A stretch of 32,205 nucleotides of DNA from Pelosinus fermentans (GCA_002434245.1 DJJR01000032.1:1-32205); one strand, 5' to 3'; counted from the stretch's first letter, positions 1-8,045 are shown. Notes: a model not told the origin generated them from the letters alone. Program-made: numbers and translations.

Positions 1-27
1 AAATATATTATACGAGGAGTGTTCATC

Positions 28-792
28 ATGTTATTTGATTCTCATGCACATATTGATGATGAAAAGTTTGATATTGATCGTGAAGAAGTAATCCAAAGAG
101 CGATCGACAATGGTGTGACAGGGATTATTAATGTTGGGGCCTCGATGGAGTCTTCAGCTCGTTCCATTGCCCTGGCAGAAAAATATGAAGGTATTTATGC
201 TGCTGTCGGTATTCATCCTCATGATGCTAAAGATGCTTTAGATACAGATTATGAACAATTAGTCCGTTGGACAGCTCTTGATAAGGTAGTTGCCATTGGA
301 GAGATTGGTCTGGATTATTATTATGATTTTTCACCGCGAGAGGTACAGCGTTCGGTATTTATTCATCAACTGGATGTAGCTCGTCAGACAAATATGCCTT
401 TTATTATTCACGATCGAGATGCTCATGGTGATGTATTGGAGATTTTAAAAAAAGAAGCCAAAGGGTTAAAAGGTGTGCTGCACTGTTTTTCAGGGAGTTT
501 GGAGATGGCAAATGAAGTCATAAAGATGGGGCTGTATGTTTCCATAGCTGGTCCTGTTACCTTTAAAAATGCAGCAAAGCTTCCGGAAATTGTGACCAAA
601 GTTCCATTGGAATATTTATTGGTAGAAACCGATTCCCCGTATTTAACACCTCAGCCATATCGAGGCAAGCGTAACGAGCCAGCTTATGTAAAATTGGTGG
701 CCGAGCAGGTTGCTAATTTACGTGGTATTGAGTTGGATATTTTGGCAAAAGCGACGAGTGAAAATGTAAAAAGATTATTTGGAATATCTTAA
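28..792 (+). CDS. tatD: TatD family metal-dependent hydrolase (DNase)
   Basis: A 254-residue protein of the TatD family, metal-dependent TIM-barrel hydrolases with 3'-5' exonuclease/DNase activity. The N-terminal metal-binding HxH motif (FDSHAHIDD, H6 and H8), the EIGLDYYYD motif near residues 90-100, HDRDAH near 128-133, CFSGS, and the C-terminal ETDSPYLTP near 200 are all visible, and the length is normal. I chose ATG at 28 over the upstream GTG at 19, because GAGGAG at 14-19 lies 8 bases before ATG 28 and the family usually starts with MLFDSHAH. It is the first gene of the conserved tatD-yabE-rnmV-rsmA block; in Bacillus it follows the methionyl-tRNA synthetase gene, which would lie outside this window. 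A hairpin terminator follows. Confidence 0.95.
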   Translation: MLFDSHAHIDDEKFDIDREEVIQRAIDNGVTGIINVGASMESSARSIALAEKYEGIYAAVGIHPHDAKDALDTDYEQLVRWTALDKVVAIGEIGLDYYYDFSPREVQRSVFIHQLDVARQTNMPFIIHDRDAHGDVLEILKKEAKGLKGVLHCFSGSLEMANEVIKMGLYVSIAGPVTFKNAAKLPEIVTKVPLEYLLVETDSPYLTPQPYRGKRNEPAYVKLVAEQVANLRGIELDILAKATSENVKRLFGIS

Positions 793-818
793 GAATAACA
801 GAATATATTAACCTATGG

Positions 819-858
819 GAGAGTATTTTTTAATAAAAGATATTCTCTTTATTTTTTT
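819..858 (+). terminator. Rho-independent terminator after tatD
   Basis: Arms GAGAGTAT (819-826) and ATATTCTC (840-847) pair with one G-U, followed by a T-rich run at 848-858. It ends the tatD transcript; the next gene has its own promoter. Confidence 0.6.
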
Positions 859-1013
859 GTAAATTTTAAAGAAAGGACATTGTAGTTTTATTTTCTGTTT
901 AAGGGGGCTGACGTCAGAAAATACGTTGGGTTCAAAATATTGACAAGTATGTAACGCAGGAGGTATAAAAAAGGATATTTTGGTAAATAATTTAGGGAAA
1001 GCTAGAAAAAAAC

Positions 1014-1042
1014 TGGACAATACGAATAAGTCATGGTATAAT
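1014..1042 (+). promoter_or_regulatory. SigA-type promoter of the 3D-domain gene
   Basis: TGGACA at 1014-1019 and a perfect TATAAT at 1037-1042 are separated by 17 bases, the ideal vegetative spacing. The start codon (1071) follows about 28 bases after the -10. Confidence 0.75.
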
Positions 1043-1070
1043 ACTCAAACGTTTGAAAAGGAGGTATTTT

Positions 1071-2057
1071 ATGACTTATATTGAGTTGAAAAAAGTGTTT
1101 TTTCGACAAAAAATGCTACCCCTATTTCTCGCGCTGTTCACTGTTTTATTGGTGGCGACAGGGTTCATGTTTGCCAACAAAAAAGTACACATTGCCGTTG
1201 ACGGCACTACCATAATGATTAGCACACTACATAGCAAACCTCAAGATGTTTTAGTACAGGCCGGAATTCATTTAGATCCGAAAGATGAATATCGTTTGTC
1301 AACAAAGAAATTAACGGATGGTAGTACCATTTCGGTATATCGTGCTGTACCTGTTACCGTAACCTATCAGGGAAAAACTGAGGTGATCGTGACAGGGAAG
1401 CCTACAGTGGGGGAATTGGCAGAAAGCTTAGGAATGAACATGGAAAATACTAAGCTGGTGCCAGAGGGGCAAAATAAAATAGAAGCCGATATGTTTATTC
1501 AAGCCATTACGCTAACCCAGAAAGAGGTTGAACGTGATGTGGTAGAGAGATTTACTGTCATGAGGCAGCCGGATTCAACCTTGGAAAAGGGAGTTGAAAG
1601 GGTAATTGAAGAAGGGCAGGATGGTGTAAAAACGATTGTTGCTCGTATTCATTATGCTGATGGTGTGGAAGTCAGTGCGGAGCAATTAAGTGAAAAAATA
1701 AAAGAGCCGCCAAAACCACAGGTTGTTCATGTAGGTACTCGTGATGTAGTTGATACATCACGTGGATCGATGCGATTCAACCGAGTAATGGCAATGGAAG
1801 CCAGTGCGTATCTGCCAACAGATGGTTCTGTTGAGGGAATAACTGCAACCGGTGTGAAGGCGCGTCGCGGTATCGTAGCCGTTGATCCCGATGTTATACC
1901 CCTGGGAACCAGAGTGTATGTCCAGGGATATGGTTTAGCTACGGCTGCTGATGTTGGTGGTGCAATTGTTGGCAATCGTATCGATTTGTGTATGGAAAAT
2001 GACAGTGAAGCCTGGAGATTTGGTAGAAGATCAGTAAAAGTTTATATTCTTGACTAA
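1071..2057 (+). CDS. yabE: DUF348/G5/3D domain cell-wall protein (YabE-like)
   Basis: A 328-residue exported protein resembling Bacillus YabE and Rpf/Sps-like muralytic proteins. A single N-terminal membrane segment (about 15-36, preceded by lysines and arginine) is followed by DUF348 ubiquitin-like repeats (about 40-140), a G5-like segment (about 140-225) and a C-terminal 3D domain from about 239 to the end. The 3D domain carries its conserved aspartates (AVDPDVIPLGTRVYV, ATAADVGGAIVGNRIDLC) and resembles lytic transglycosylase folds. The likely role is peptidoglycan cleavage or remodelling outside the membrane. ATG 1071 is preferred to TTG 1053 because AAGGAGG ends 7 bases before it and the promoter is well placed. 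The position between tatD and rnmV matches Bacillus yabE. Enzymatic activity is inferred from family membership. Confidence 0.88.
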   Translation: MTYIELKKVFFRQKMLPLFLALFTVLLVATGFMFANKKVHIAVDGTTIMISTLHSKPQDVLVQAGIHLDPKDEYRLSTKKLTDGSTISVYRAVPVTVTYQGKTEVIVTGKPTVGELAESLGMNMENTKLVPEGQNKIEADMFIQAITLTQKEVERDVVERFTVMRQPDSTLEKGVERVIEEGQDGVKTIVARIHYADGVEVSAEQLSEKIKEPPKPQVVHVGTRDVVDTSRGSMRFNRVMAMEASAYLPTDGSVEGITATGVKARRGIVAVDPDVIPLGTRVYVQGYGLATAADVGGAIVGNRIDLCMENDSEAWRFGRRSVKVYILD

Positions 2058-2086
2058 CAGGGGGTATACTCCCTGTTCTTTTTTTG
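2057..2086 (+). terminator. Rho-independent terminator after yabE-like gene
   Basis: ACAGGG (2057-2062) pairs with CCCTGT (2071-2076), followed by TCTTTTTTT. The hairpin overlaps the stop codon by one base. Confidence 0.8.
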
Positions 2087-2115
2087 ATACTATAATATGG
2101 ATACTTTTGAGTATC

Positions 2116-2275
2116 AGTACCTTATCAGCCCTAAATCAGTGAATACTGACGGTCTATTTTCCGCAACCTTTCGTTGTCGTCGGTCGGCATACTCCCGGTA
2201 TGCTTCTCTCCTCCGCCTTGTGCTGCGAAAAATAGCCTCGCCATTATCCTACCGTTTTAAAGCTGACAAGGTACT
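2116..2275. repeat. Nested palindromic element upstream of rnmV
   Basis: About 160 bases organised as concentric inverted repeats. The outer arms AGTACCTTATCAGC (2116-2129) and GCTGACAAGGTACT (2262-2275) pair over 14 positions with one G-U. Inside the left flank is a small hairpin TCAGT-GAAT-ACTGA (about 2136-2149). A second stem joins GGTCTATTTTCCGCA (2151-2165) to TGCGAAAAATAGCC (2224-2237). The tip is a perfect GCATAC/GTATGC hairpin (2187-2203) with a 5-base loop. It could fold into a branched RNA or be a REP/MITE-like palindromic unit. No transposase is present and no second copy was seen in this window. The 62-codon open frame over it (2097-2285) looks accidental. Confidence 0.8.
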
Positions 2276-2303
2276 AATAGAATGAGAGAAAGTGGTAGGA
2301 AAG

Positions 2304-2828
2304 ATGATTAAAGAAGTAATTATTGTTGAAGGTAAAAATGACATACATGCTGTGAAAAGGGCAGTAGAGGCTGATTGTATTGCAACAGGCGGTTTTACAT
2401 TGGCACCTCATAGCCTGGAGAAGATTGCCCAAGCGTATACGAAGCGTGGTATTATTATTTTGACAGATCCGGATAGTGCTGGTGAGCGAATACGCAATTT
2501 TTTAAGCCAGCGTTTTCCTGAAGCCAAGCATGCCTTTGTTCCAAAAGAAGACGCCATTGCCAAAAATGATATTGGAATTGAACAGGCATCCAGGGAAGCG
2601 ATACGCGGTGCTCTTGCCAAAGTGCGGTATTTGGAATGGCAGCCAAGTGAGGAATTTATCTGGTCTGATATTATGCAGTATGGACTTAGCGGTACCCAAG
2701 ATGCCTCGGCCAAACGGGCAATTGTGGGTGCCAAACTTGGTATTGGCTATGCGAATGCTAAAACCTTTTTACAGCGTCTTAACCATTACGGCGTAACCCG
2801 CACCGAATTTGAACAGGCGGTACAATAA
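2304..2828 (+). CDS. rnmV: Ribonuclease M5
   Basis: A 174-residue Toprim-domain nuclease that matures 5S rRNA precursor in Gram-positive bacteria, acting on the double-stranded end of the 5S stem. The Toprim signature is visible: the catalytic glutamate in IIVEGKND near residue 10 and the DPDSAGERIR motif near 53-62. The C-terminal tail (TQDASAKRAIVGAKLGIGYANAK) is typical of the family. A start at ATG 2304 gives the usual MIKEVIIVEG N-terminus; GTG 2292 would add four residues. The ribosome-binding site is poor for either start (AGGA at 2297-2300 is too close to the ATG), so the start is moderately certain. Only 16 bases separate it from rsmA, suggesting co-transcription. The 5' region is dominated by the nested palindrome. 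Confidence 0.92.
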   Translation: MIKEVIIVEGKNDIHAVKRAVEADCIATGGFTLAPHSLEKIAQAYTKRGIIILTDPDSAGERIRNFLSQRFPEAKHAFVPKEDAIAKNDIGIEQASREAIRGALAKVRYLEWQPSEEFIWSDIMQYGLSGTQDASAKRAIVGAKLGIGYANAKTFLQRLNHYGVTRTEFEQAVQ

Positions 2829-2844
2829 CATTGGAGGCAGTATT

Positions 2845-3687
2845 ATGAAACAGCCGACTATAGCAAATAAAGATGTAACTTTACATATTTTAAAGCGCTT
2901 TGGAATCCGGATGAGCAAAAAGCTCGGACAGAATTTTTTAATTGATGAACATGTGGTTCAAAGTATCGTCAAGGCCGCCAATATTACCCAGGATGATGCT
3001 GTGCTGGAGATTGGCCCGGGAATCGGCACTTTAACCCAAGGATTAGCAGAAGCTGGTGCGGCTGTCACGGCTGTGGAAATCGATCGAAGATTGATCGAGG
3101 TACTGGCAAAGACACTGGAAGGTTATGAAAACATTCGAGTTGTTCATGGTGATATCTTGCGTATTGATATTGGAAAAGAAGTTGCAGCCCCCAGGTATAA
3201 AGTGGTAGCAAACTTACCCTATTACATCACAACACCAATTATTATGGGGCTGCTGGAAGCGCATATGCCTGTAGATATTCTAGTCACCATGGTGCAGAAA
3301 GAAGTTGCTCAGCGTATGGTTGCTGTCCCTGGTACAAAAGATTATGGTTCTTTATCCGTGGCAGTTCAATACTATACCAAGCCTGAGATTATGTTTGTTG
3401 TACCACCAGCTTCCTTTATTCCGCCTCCTGCTGTGGATTCAGCAGTGATTCGCTGTACTGTGAGAGAAAAACCGCCAGTAGAGGTAAATGACAGAATTTT
3501 TTTCCGCGTGGTAAAAGCCGCTTTTGCTCAGCGTCGTAAAACCTTGTCGAATACTCTTAAAACGACAGGTGTACCTGCTGAGACCTTAAAAATAATATTA
3601 GAAAAAGCTGGTATTGATGGTGGTCGTCGTGGTGAGACGTTATCCTTAGAAGAATTTGCTGCTATTGCGAATGTATGGATACAGTAA
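2845..3687 (+). CDS. rsmA: 16S rRNA (adenine1518-N6/adenine1519-N6)-dimethyltransferase
   Basis: A 280-residue RsmA/KsgA methyltransferase, which uses S-adenosylmethionine to dimethylate two adjacent adenines in the 3' terminal helix of 16S rRNA during small-subunit assembly. The family signatures are intact: KKLGQNFLID near the N-terminus, SAM-binding EIGPGIGTLTQGL, VVHGDIL, the catalytic NLPYYITTP motif, and the C-terminal AFAQRRKTLSNTL. ATG 2845 is chosen because GGAGG at 2833-2837 lies 7 bases upstream; a longer frame opening upstream overlaps rnmV and lacks a site. The rnmV-rsmA order is the same as in Bacillus. A very strong hairpin terminator follows. Confidence 0.96.
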   Translation: MKQPTIANKDVTLHILKRFGIRMSKKLGQNFLIDEHVVQSIVKAANITQDDAVLEIGPGIGTLTQGLAEAGAAVTAVEIDRRLIEVLAKTLEGYENIRVVHGDILRIDIGKEVAAPRYKVVANLPYYITTPIIMGLLEAHMPVDILVTMVQKEVAQRMVAVPGTKDYGSLSVAVQYYTKPEIMFVVPPASFIPPPAVDSAVIRCTVREKPPVEVNDRIFFRVVKAAFAQRRKTLSNTLKTTGVPAETLKIILEKAGIDGGRRGETLSLEEFAAIANVWIQ

Positions 3688-3698
3688 AAATAATAGCT

Positions 3699-3745
3699 GA
3701 AGAGCCCCTGCTTGTTTTTGCAGCAGGGGCTCTTCTCAATTTTTT
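3699..3745. terminator. Bidirectional terminator between rsmA and the glycosyltransferase
   Basis: A perfect 14-base stem, GAAGAGCCCCTGCT (3699-3712) with AGCAGGGGCTCTTC (3722-3735), is followed by a T-rich run on the plus strand. The A-rich bases at 3686-3695 give a T-rich tail on the minus strand, so it serves both converging genes. Confidence 0.9.
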
Positions 3746-4529
3746 ATGGAGTTAAAAAATGATCTAATACATCGAAACGACGTTCATTATGGTAGCCGGT
3801 ATAGGTCTTGTTTTGCCACTGACGAGTTCGAGGCGCATTTTGGAAGACGCTGATAGCCTCTAAACAATCGCCTACAATGGTTTCAATGATTTTTGCACAA
3901 TGGATATGAGTTTTTAGGGATGAACCTAATTGATAATGAGGAATGGTAGTAGCCACGTCAATTTTTAGTTTATTCATTCTGGATAAAGCCATAGTTACAG
4001 GTGGAATAGCCAATTCGCGAAGTGGGATTGTGGATAAAAAACGTCGTGAAACAGCATGGGGACCGTGAGAAGGCGTTGCTAAATTTATTTTTTTATCTAA
4101 ACCAAGTTCTTTATTTAGATTGAGCCTCCATTGAAAGGTGGGGTTATAACGTTCAATATGTCGTGGTGGTGCAGGATAGCAATTCGTTAGCGCCAAATCT
4201 AAATGTTTGATTAAGATCCCGTCAATGAGTTCGGTTAGGTTTTCTGCAAATGTCCCTACCATGTCGCCGTCCACAAAGGCCACTACATCGCTGCCTAGTG
4301 CTAATGCTACCTTTGCGCCGATAGCCCGAGGGATGTCAATACCTAGACGTTCGTGGAAGTAAAGAATTTGTAATTTTGGGATGCCAATTTGTAATACTTC
4401 ATGCATGGTAGAATCATTGGAACCGTTTGCGACTAGAATAATGTGATCAATTTGGAGTGTACTTAAGTTTTGTAGAACTGTTGCGATACGTCCAGCTTCG
4501 TTCTTGGCTGGAACAACCACAGTGATCAT
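3744..4529 (-). CDS. Family 2 glycosyltransferase
   Basis: A 261-residue GT-A fold glycosyltransferase. The N-terminus reads MITVVVPAKNEAGRIATVL, the classic GT2 opening, and the metal/nucleotide-sugar binding DxD motif appears as VDGDM near residues 89-93. No membrane segment is seen, so it should act in the cytoplasm; donor and acceptor cannot be deduced. The start lies 7 bases after GAGGTG on the minus strand. CACCT further upstream in the leader (complement of 4582-4586) could pair with that site, but this is weak. It points against rsmA and is divergent from yabG, interrupting the Bacillus order. A role in spore or envelope polysaccharide synthesis is only a guess from the neighbouring yabG. 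Confidence 0.82.
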   Translation of the reverse strand: MITVVVPAKNEAGRIATVLQNLSTLQIDHIILVANGSNDSTMHEVLQIGIPKLQILYFHERLGIDIPRAIGAKVALALGSDVVAFVDGDMVGTFAENLTELIDGILIKHLDLALTNCYPAPPRHIERYNPTFQWRLNLNKELGLDKKINLATPSHGPHAVSRRFLSTIPLRELAIPPVTMALSRMNKLKIDVATTIPHYQLGSSLKTHIHCAKIIETIVGDCLEAISVFQNAPRTRQWQNKTYTGYHNERRFDVLDHFLTP

Positions 4530-4673
4530 GCGCCATCACCTCGAAGATTTTGAGTGCGGTGCATGTGGCTCCTAAAGGCCACAGGTGTAATACAGTATAT
4601 TGAGAAAAGGTCTTTTTGGTTACCCGCCAAATGCAGAAGTTACTGAAATATATTGGAAGGTTTTTTGGGTGTG

Positions 4674-4701
4674 GCACTTTTTTTTTATGCTACATAGTAT
4701 G
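4674..4701 (+). promoter_or_regulatory. Possible SigK/SigE-like promoter of yabG
   Basis: GCAC at 4674-4677 and CATAGTATG at 4693-4701 lie 15 bases apart, close to the mother-cell SigK pattern (AC ... CATAnnnTA), with one mismatch in the -10. yabG is a mother-cell gene in Bacillus, which makes this plausible. Confidence 0.4.
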
Positions 4702-4724
4702 TAATAAGTAAGGGGGGGATAGGG

Positions 4725-5600
4725 GTGGCTAATGTAGCAGTAGGGGATTTAGTAATTCGGAAATCTCATGGCGGTGATATTGTTTTTAAGGTAACTAATA
4801 TTTATGAGGACAATACAGGGCAATCACATTGTACATTAAAAGGAATGCATTTGCGGTTAGTAGCAGATGCGCCGTTAAGTGATTTAGAACGAGTGGGAGC
4901 AGAACACCTGCGTAATGAAATATTGCATATGGAAAGTGTGCATAATGATACATTGAAAAGAGTCTTGATGCGTCGCAGTATGGAAAGGGAAAAAGTGAAT
5001 AACATCCGAGCAGAACACGCGAAAAAGTATGAATACTTTGAATTGCCGGGTCGTGTACTGCATCTGGACGGAGACGAAGAGTATCTTGCCATGTGTTTAA
5101 AGACCTATAATCAAATGAATATTGATGCAGTTGGTCGATGTATTGAGGAATCAAAGCAGCCAGAGCATGTGATTGCTTTAGTGGATGAGTATCGTCCTGA
5201 CATTTTAATTTTAACTGGTCATGATGCGTTATTAGGAGGTGGCAAAAAGGATTTCAAAGATATTAATAATTATCGTAACTCCAGATATTTTATAGAATCC
5301 GTCAAGAAGGCTAGAATTTTTGAACCATCAAGAGATGATCTGGTTATTTTTGCAGGTGCCTGCCAATCTTATTTTGAAGCCATCTTAATAGCAGGGGCTA
5401 ATTTTGCCAGTGCCCCGACTCGGATTTTTATTCATGCCTATGATCCTGTATTTATTGCAGAAAAGGTTGCGTTTACTCCCATCAATCGAACAGTCGACAT
5501 CAGTGATGCCATCACTGCATCTGTAACAGGCGCCGATGGCGTGGGAGGGATTGAAACCCGGGGGAAATTCAGACTAGGCTTACCAAAGACTCCTTATTAA
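4725..5600 (+). CDS. yabG: Sporulation-specific protease YabG
   Basis: A 291-residue protein matching YabG, the cysteine protease made late in sporulation that trims spore coat and cortex-assembly proteins such as SpoIVA and SafA; its length is almost the same as the Bacillus protein. It opens with the SH3-like VGDLVIRKSHGGDIVFKV. The protease region holds DILILTGHDALLGGG (candidate catalytic His) and VIFAGACQSYFEAI (candidate catalytic Cys). The GTG start at 4725 follows AGGGGGGG by about 6 bases. Position after rnmV-rsmA matches Bacillus. Its presence is strong evidence for an endospore former. The catalytic residue assignment rests on family knowledge, not on alignment here. Confidence 0.93.
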   Translation: MANVAVGDLVIRKSHGGDIVFKVTNIYEDNTGQSHCTLKGMHLRLVADAPLSDLERVGAEHLRNEILHMESVHNDTLKRVLMRRSMEREKVNNIRAEHAKKYEYFELPGRVLHLDGDEEYLAMCLKTYNQMNIDAVGRCIEESKQPEHVIALVDEYRPDILILTGHDALLGGGKKDFKDINNYRNSRYFIESVKKARIFEPSRDDLVIFAGACQSYFEAILIAGANFASAPTRIFIHAYDPVFIAEKVAFTPINRTVDISDAITASVTGADGVGGIETRGKFRLGLPKTPY

Positions 5601-5622
5601 AAATAAGTACTTATGTGAAAAA

Positions 5623-5667
5623 AGAAAGCCCTGTCAATGATGCTGAAAATCATTGGCAGGGCTTTCT
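5623..5667. terminator. Terminator between yabG and the DUF1836 gene
   Basis: A 19-base stem, arms at 5623-5641 and 5649-5667 (AGAAAGCCC...GGGCTTTCT), has one mismatch or wobble. The A run at 5618-5623 gives a T-rich tail on the minus strand, so it mainly suits the minus gene but probably stops both converging transcripts. Confidence 0.8.
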
Positions 5668-5793
5668 CAATAGTCTAACTTTTTGAGGAGAACGTCCAAA
5701 CACCAGAACGCGGAGGATGCAGAGTGTACATGAGGTTCGCTTATGTTTAAGGGCGCTTTTTTGATAATAACAAACAGAGCAAATAAAACGATT

Positions 5794-5905
5794 AACCGCA
5801 GAGACGCAGAGGACGCTGAGGGGGATTTTTAACCCTATCTATCTTTTCTCTGCGCCTTTGTGGTTCGATTGTTTTCTCTGTGTTCTCTGCGTCCTCTGTG
5901 GTTCG
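5794..5905. repeat. Dispersed palindromic repeat, copy 1 (CAGAG type)
   Basis: The left arm begins AACCGCAGAGACGCAGAGGA (5794). There are two alternative right arms, CTCTGCGCCTTTGTGGTTCG (5849-5868) and one ending CTCTGTGGTTCG (about 5876-5905). The loop contains TTTTTAACCCTATCTATC (5826-5843), found again in copy 7. A degenerate partial copy may lie just upstream at about 5684-5725 (AGGAGAACGT ... GCGGAGGATGCAGAG). Confidence 0.85.
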
Positions 5906-5916
5906 TTAATGTCTTT

Positions 5917-6525
5917 TCAGTCTTGCACTTTAAAATAGGTATCGATCATTTCTTCGGCAAGCTGCTTGGCAGCAGTAGCTTCGGCTACCAGCAGTAATAC
6001 GGTTAGAAATTTTTCTACCATATCTTTATTTGCGTTGTTCTCGAAGGGATTATTGATTTTTTCGCAAACTCTATTAAAGCGATCCTCATAATCATTACAA
6101 GCATCGAAGTACTCTTCTTTTTGAAACTCTAAAAATGCTCTGTAAATATCATCAAGGGCAATAATGGATGTTTTTTCTTCCGGATGGCCTAGGGTTCTTA
6201 AAATTGGATTAAAGATGGTTTTCACATCATCTAGAGAAAGAACTTGTTTGAGGTGGTAGATTAGACTTAACAGGATAATGTGATTCTTGTCATATTTCTT
6301 TTTGTCCGAAGGATTGAGTAAACCATTCTTGGTATAGTTATTAATCATTGCTTTCGTGATTGCAACGCTGGTTTCATCTCCTTTACGGCGATGGTTCAGT
6401 TTGCTGTTTAGTAATTCTGTTACTTGGTCTGCATATTGTTTAATAGAAGGAATATCTTCCACTTTTAATTCATTATCAAGTAGTTTTGTTGCAAAACCTT
6501 CTAAAACTGATTTTGTTATTTCCAT
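5917..6525 (-). CDS. DUF1836 domain protein (MerR-like helix-turn-helix)
   Basis: A 202-residue cytoplasmic protein of the DUF1836 family, found mainly in Firmicutes and thought to be a DNA-binding regulator. The segment ITKAMINNYTKNGLLNPSDK followed by KYDKNHIILLSLIYHLK resembles a MerR-type winged helix with the usual conserved wing lysines. The C-terminal half is helical with no other motif. The start is ATG at 6525 on the minus strand, where GAGGTG lies 6 bases upstream; a longer reading adds 16 residues without a ribosome site. A clear SigA promoter precedes it. It is divergent from the Ter island and could regulate it, but nothing in the sequence proves that. Confidence 0.85.
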   Translation of the reverse strand: MEITKSVLEGFATKLLDNELKVEDIPSIKQYADQVTELLNSKLNHRRKGDETSVAITKAMINNYTKNGLLNPSDKKKYDKNHIILLSLIYHLKQVLSLDDVKTIFNPILRTLGHPEEKTSIIALDDIYRAFLEFQKEEYFDACNDYEDRFNRVCEKINNPFENNANKDMVEKFLTVLLLVAEATAAKQLAEEMIDTYFKVQD

Positions 6526-6543
6526 GTTATACACCTCATTTGT

Positions 6544-6573
6544 ATTATAATATTTTCTAATGCTAGATGTCAA
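6544..6573 (-). promoter_or_regulatory. SigA-type promoter of the DUF1836 gene
   Basis: On the minus strand a perfect TTGACA (complement of 6568-6573) and a perfect TATAAT (complement of 6544-6549) are 18 bases apart, 18 bases before the start codon. Confidence 0.75.
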
Positions 6574-6710
6574 AATTATTATAATTATATTATATGAATA
6601 TAAATACTAGGTATTGAGATACTAATAGAAAAATAGCTTAAAATGGAGAAAAAAATAGATAATTATGTTGAATTGTGACAACTACATCTAGAAATAATGC
6701 AAAATAAGTA

Positions 6711-6739
6711 TTGTGGTTTTTAAAACTACATGATATTAT
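6711..6739 (+). promoter_or_regulatory. Candidate promoter of the Ter island
   Basis: TTGTGG (6711-6716) and TATTAT (6734-6739) are 17 bases apart. An imperfect palindrome GTGGTTTTTAAAACTAC (6713-6729) overlaps the -35 and could bind a regulator. The surrounding 6526-6804 is otherwise AT-rich non-coding DNA between divergent genes. Confidence 0.4.
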
Positions 6740-6804
6740 ATTTATATTACAATTTTAAATGGACAAAACCACGTAATGGGATTTTGACATGAAGGGGGTC
6801 AATT

Positions 6805-7413
6805 ATGGCAATTAGTTTACAAAAGGGTCAAAAGATTGATTTGACCAAAGGCAATGCTGGACTTTCTGAATTAGTTGTTGGATTGGGCTGGGATCCAGTA
6901 GAACAGTCTGGTGGCGGCGGTTTTCTAAGTGGCTTATTTGGCGGTAAAAAGGCTGAATTTGATTGTGATGCCTCTGTTTTATTGCTGGATGCTAATGGAA
7001 AATTTACGACCAAAGAAAATGTTGTATTCTTTAATAACTTAAAAAGCCCTTGCGGCAGTGTTACTCATTTGGGGGACAATCGTACTGGCGGCGGTGATGG
7101 TGATGATGAGCAAATCTTAATCCAGTTACCAAAGGTACCAGCAAATATTCATAAAATCGTATTTGTCGTCAATATCTATGATTGTCAGAAGCGTAAACAA
7201 GATTTTGGCATGATTAAAAATGCTTTTATTAGAGTCGTGAATAAATCGGACATGCAAGAGATAACCCGTTATAATTTGACAGAAAGTTATGCTGGTAAAA
7301 CAGCACTGATTGTGGGCGAAGTGTATCGCCATCAGGGAGAGTGGAAGTTTGCCGCTCTTGGCGAGAGTACCCAGGATCTTTCGATTAGTGCTGTAGTTAA
7401 GCGATATAGCTGA
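6805..7413 (+). CDS. TerD domain protein 1, with glycine-rich insert
   Basis: A 202-residue TerD/YceD-type cytoplasmic protein. TerD domains bind calcium and belong to stress systems first noticed through tellurite resistance. It opens MAISLQKGQKIDLTKGNAGL and carries the conserved acidic calcium site [15 protein letters not shown]. It differs from its two neighbours in a glycine-rich insertion (GGGGFLSGLFGGKK, about residues 36-49) between the first strand motif (VVGLGWDP) and the FDCDASVLLLD motif, and in using CDASV where they have DLDAS. It is the first of three tandem paralogs; 21 bases separate it from the next. A GGGGG ribosome site lies 8 bases before the ATG. Tellurite resistance itself is not implied. 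Confidence 0.92.
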   Translation: MAISLQKGQKIDLTKGNAGLSELVVGLGWDPVEQSGGGGFLSGLFGGKKAEFDCDASVLLLDANGKFTTKENVVFFNNLKSPCGSVTHLGDNRTGGGDGDDEQILIQLPKVPANIHKIVFVVNIYDCQKRKQDFGMIKNAFIRVVNKSDMQEITRYNLTESYAGKTALIVGEVYRHQGEWKFAALGESTQDLSISAVVKRYS

Positions 7414-7434
7414 TAATAAACAGGGGGTAATGAA

Positions 7435-8016
7435 ATGGCAGTAAGCTTAAGTAAGGGACAGAAAGTAGATTTAACCAAAAGTAATCCTGGTTTGAAGAAT
7501 ATTATTGTGGGGTTAGGCTGGGACACCAATAAGTACGATGGCGGCCATGATTTTGATTTAGATGCATCTGCATTTATCCTTGGAGAAGCCGGAAAAGTGA
7601 AAGATGAAAAGGATTTTATCTTTTACAATAATCCGACAGGGGCACAAGGAGCAGTGGTACATACTGGTGACAACCGCAGCGGTGTGGGCGACGGAGATGA
7701 TGAGCAAATCAAAATTGATATTTCGAAAATTCCTGCTGATGTGCAGAAACTTGCGTTTACCATTACCATTCACGATGCGGATGCCCGTAAACAAAATTTT
7801 GGACAAGTTGCCAATGCTTACGTTCGCGTACTCAATGAAGAAACAGGTGCGGAACTTATTCGCTATGATTTAGGAGAAGATTTCTCTATTGAAACGGCGA
7901 TTGTATTAGCAGAAGTGTATCGCAATGGCAGTGAATGGAAATTTAATGCCATCGGCAGTGGTTTCCAAGGCGGTTTATCGGCACTTTGTACAAATTTTGG
8001 TTTAAGTGTCGCTTAA
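7435..8016 (+). CDS. TerD domain protein 2
   Basis: A 193-residue canonical TerD-family protein, close to Bacillus YceC/YceD/YceE. It opens [20 protein letters not shown], followed by [24 protein letters not shown] and the calcium-binding stretch [18 protein letters not shown]. The C-terminal strand motifs [20 protein letters not shown] and WKFNAIGSG are intact. No signal peptide or membrane segment is present, so it is cytosolic or peripheral. It is co-directional and closely spaced with TerD paralogs on both sides, consistent with one operon and with origin by tandem duplication. Confidence 0.95.
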   Translation: MAVSLSKGQKVDLTKSNPGLKNIIVGLGWDTNKYDGGHDFDLDASAFILGEAGKVKDEKDFIFYNNPTGAQGAVVHTGDNRSGVGDGDDEQIKIDISKIPADVQKLAFTITIHDADARKQNFGQVANAYVRVLNEETGAELIRYDLGEDFSIETAIVLAEVYRNGSEWKFNAIGSGFQGGLSALCTNFGLSVA

Positions 8017-8045
8017 TAGAATTTTAACTTATTAGGAGGTAGTTT

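Noticed and set aside
808..1020. 70-codon minus-strand open frame between tatD and the yabE-like gene
   Set aside because: It runs across the tatD terminator, has lysine/phenylalanine-rich AT composition and no recognisable start signals.
2097..2285. Open frame of 62 codons before rnmV
   Set aside because: It coincides with the nested palindrome, has no ribosome site and resembles no protein.
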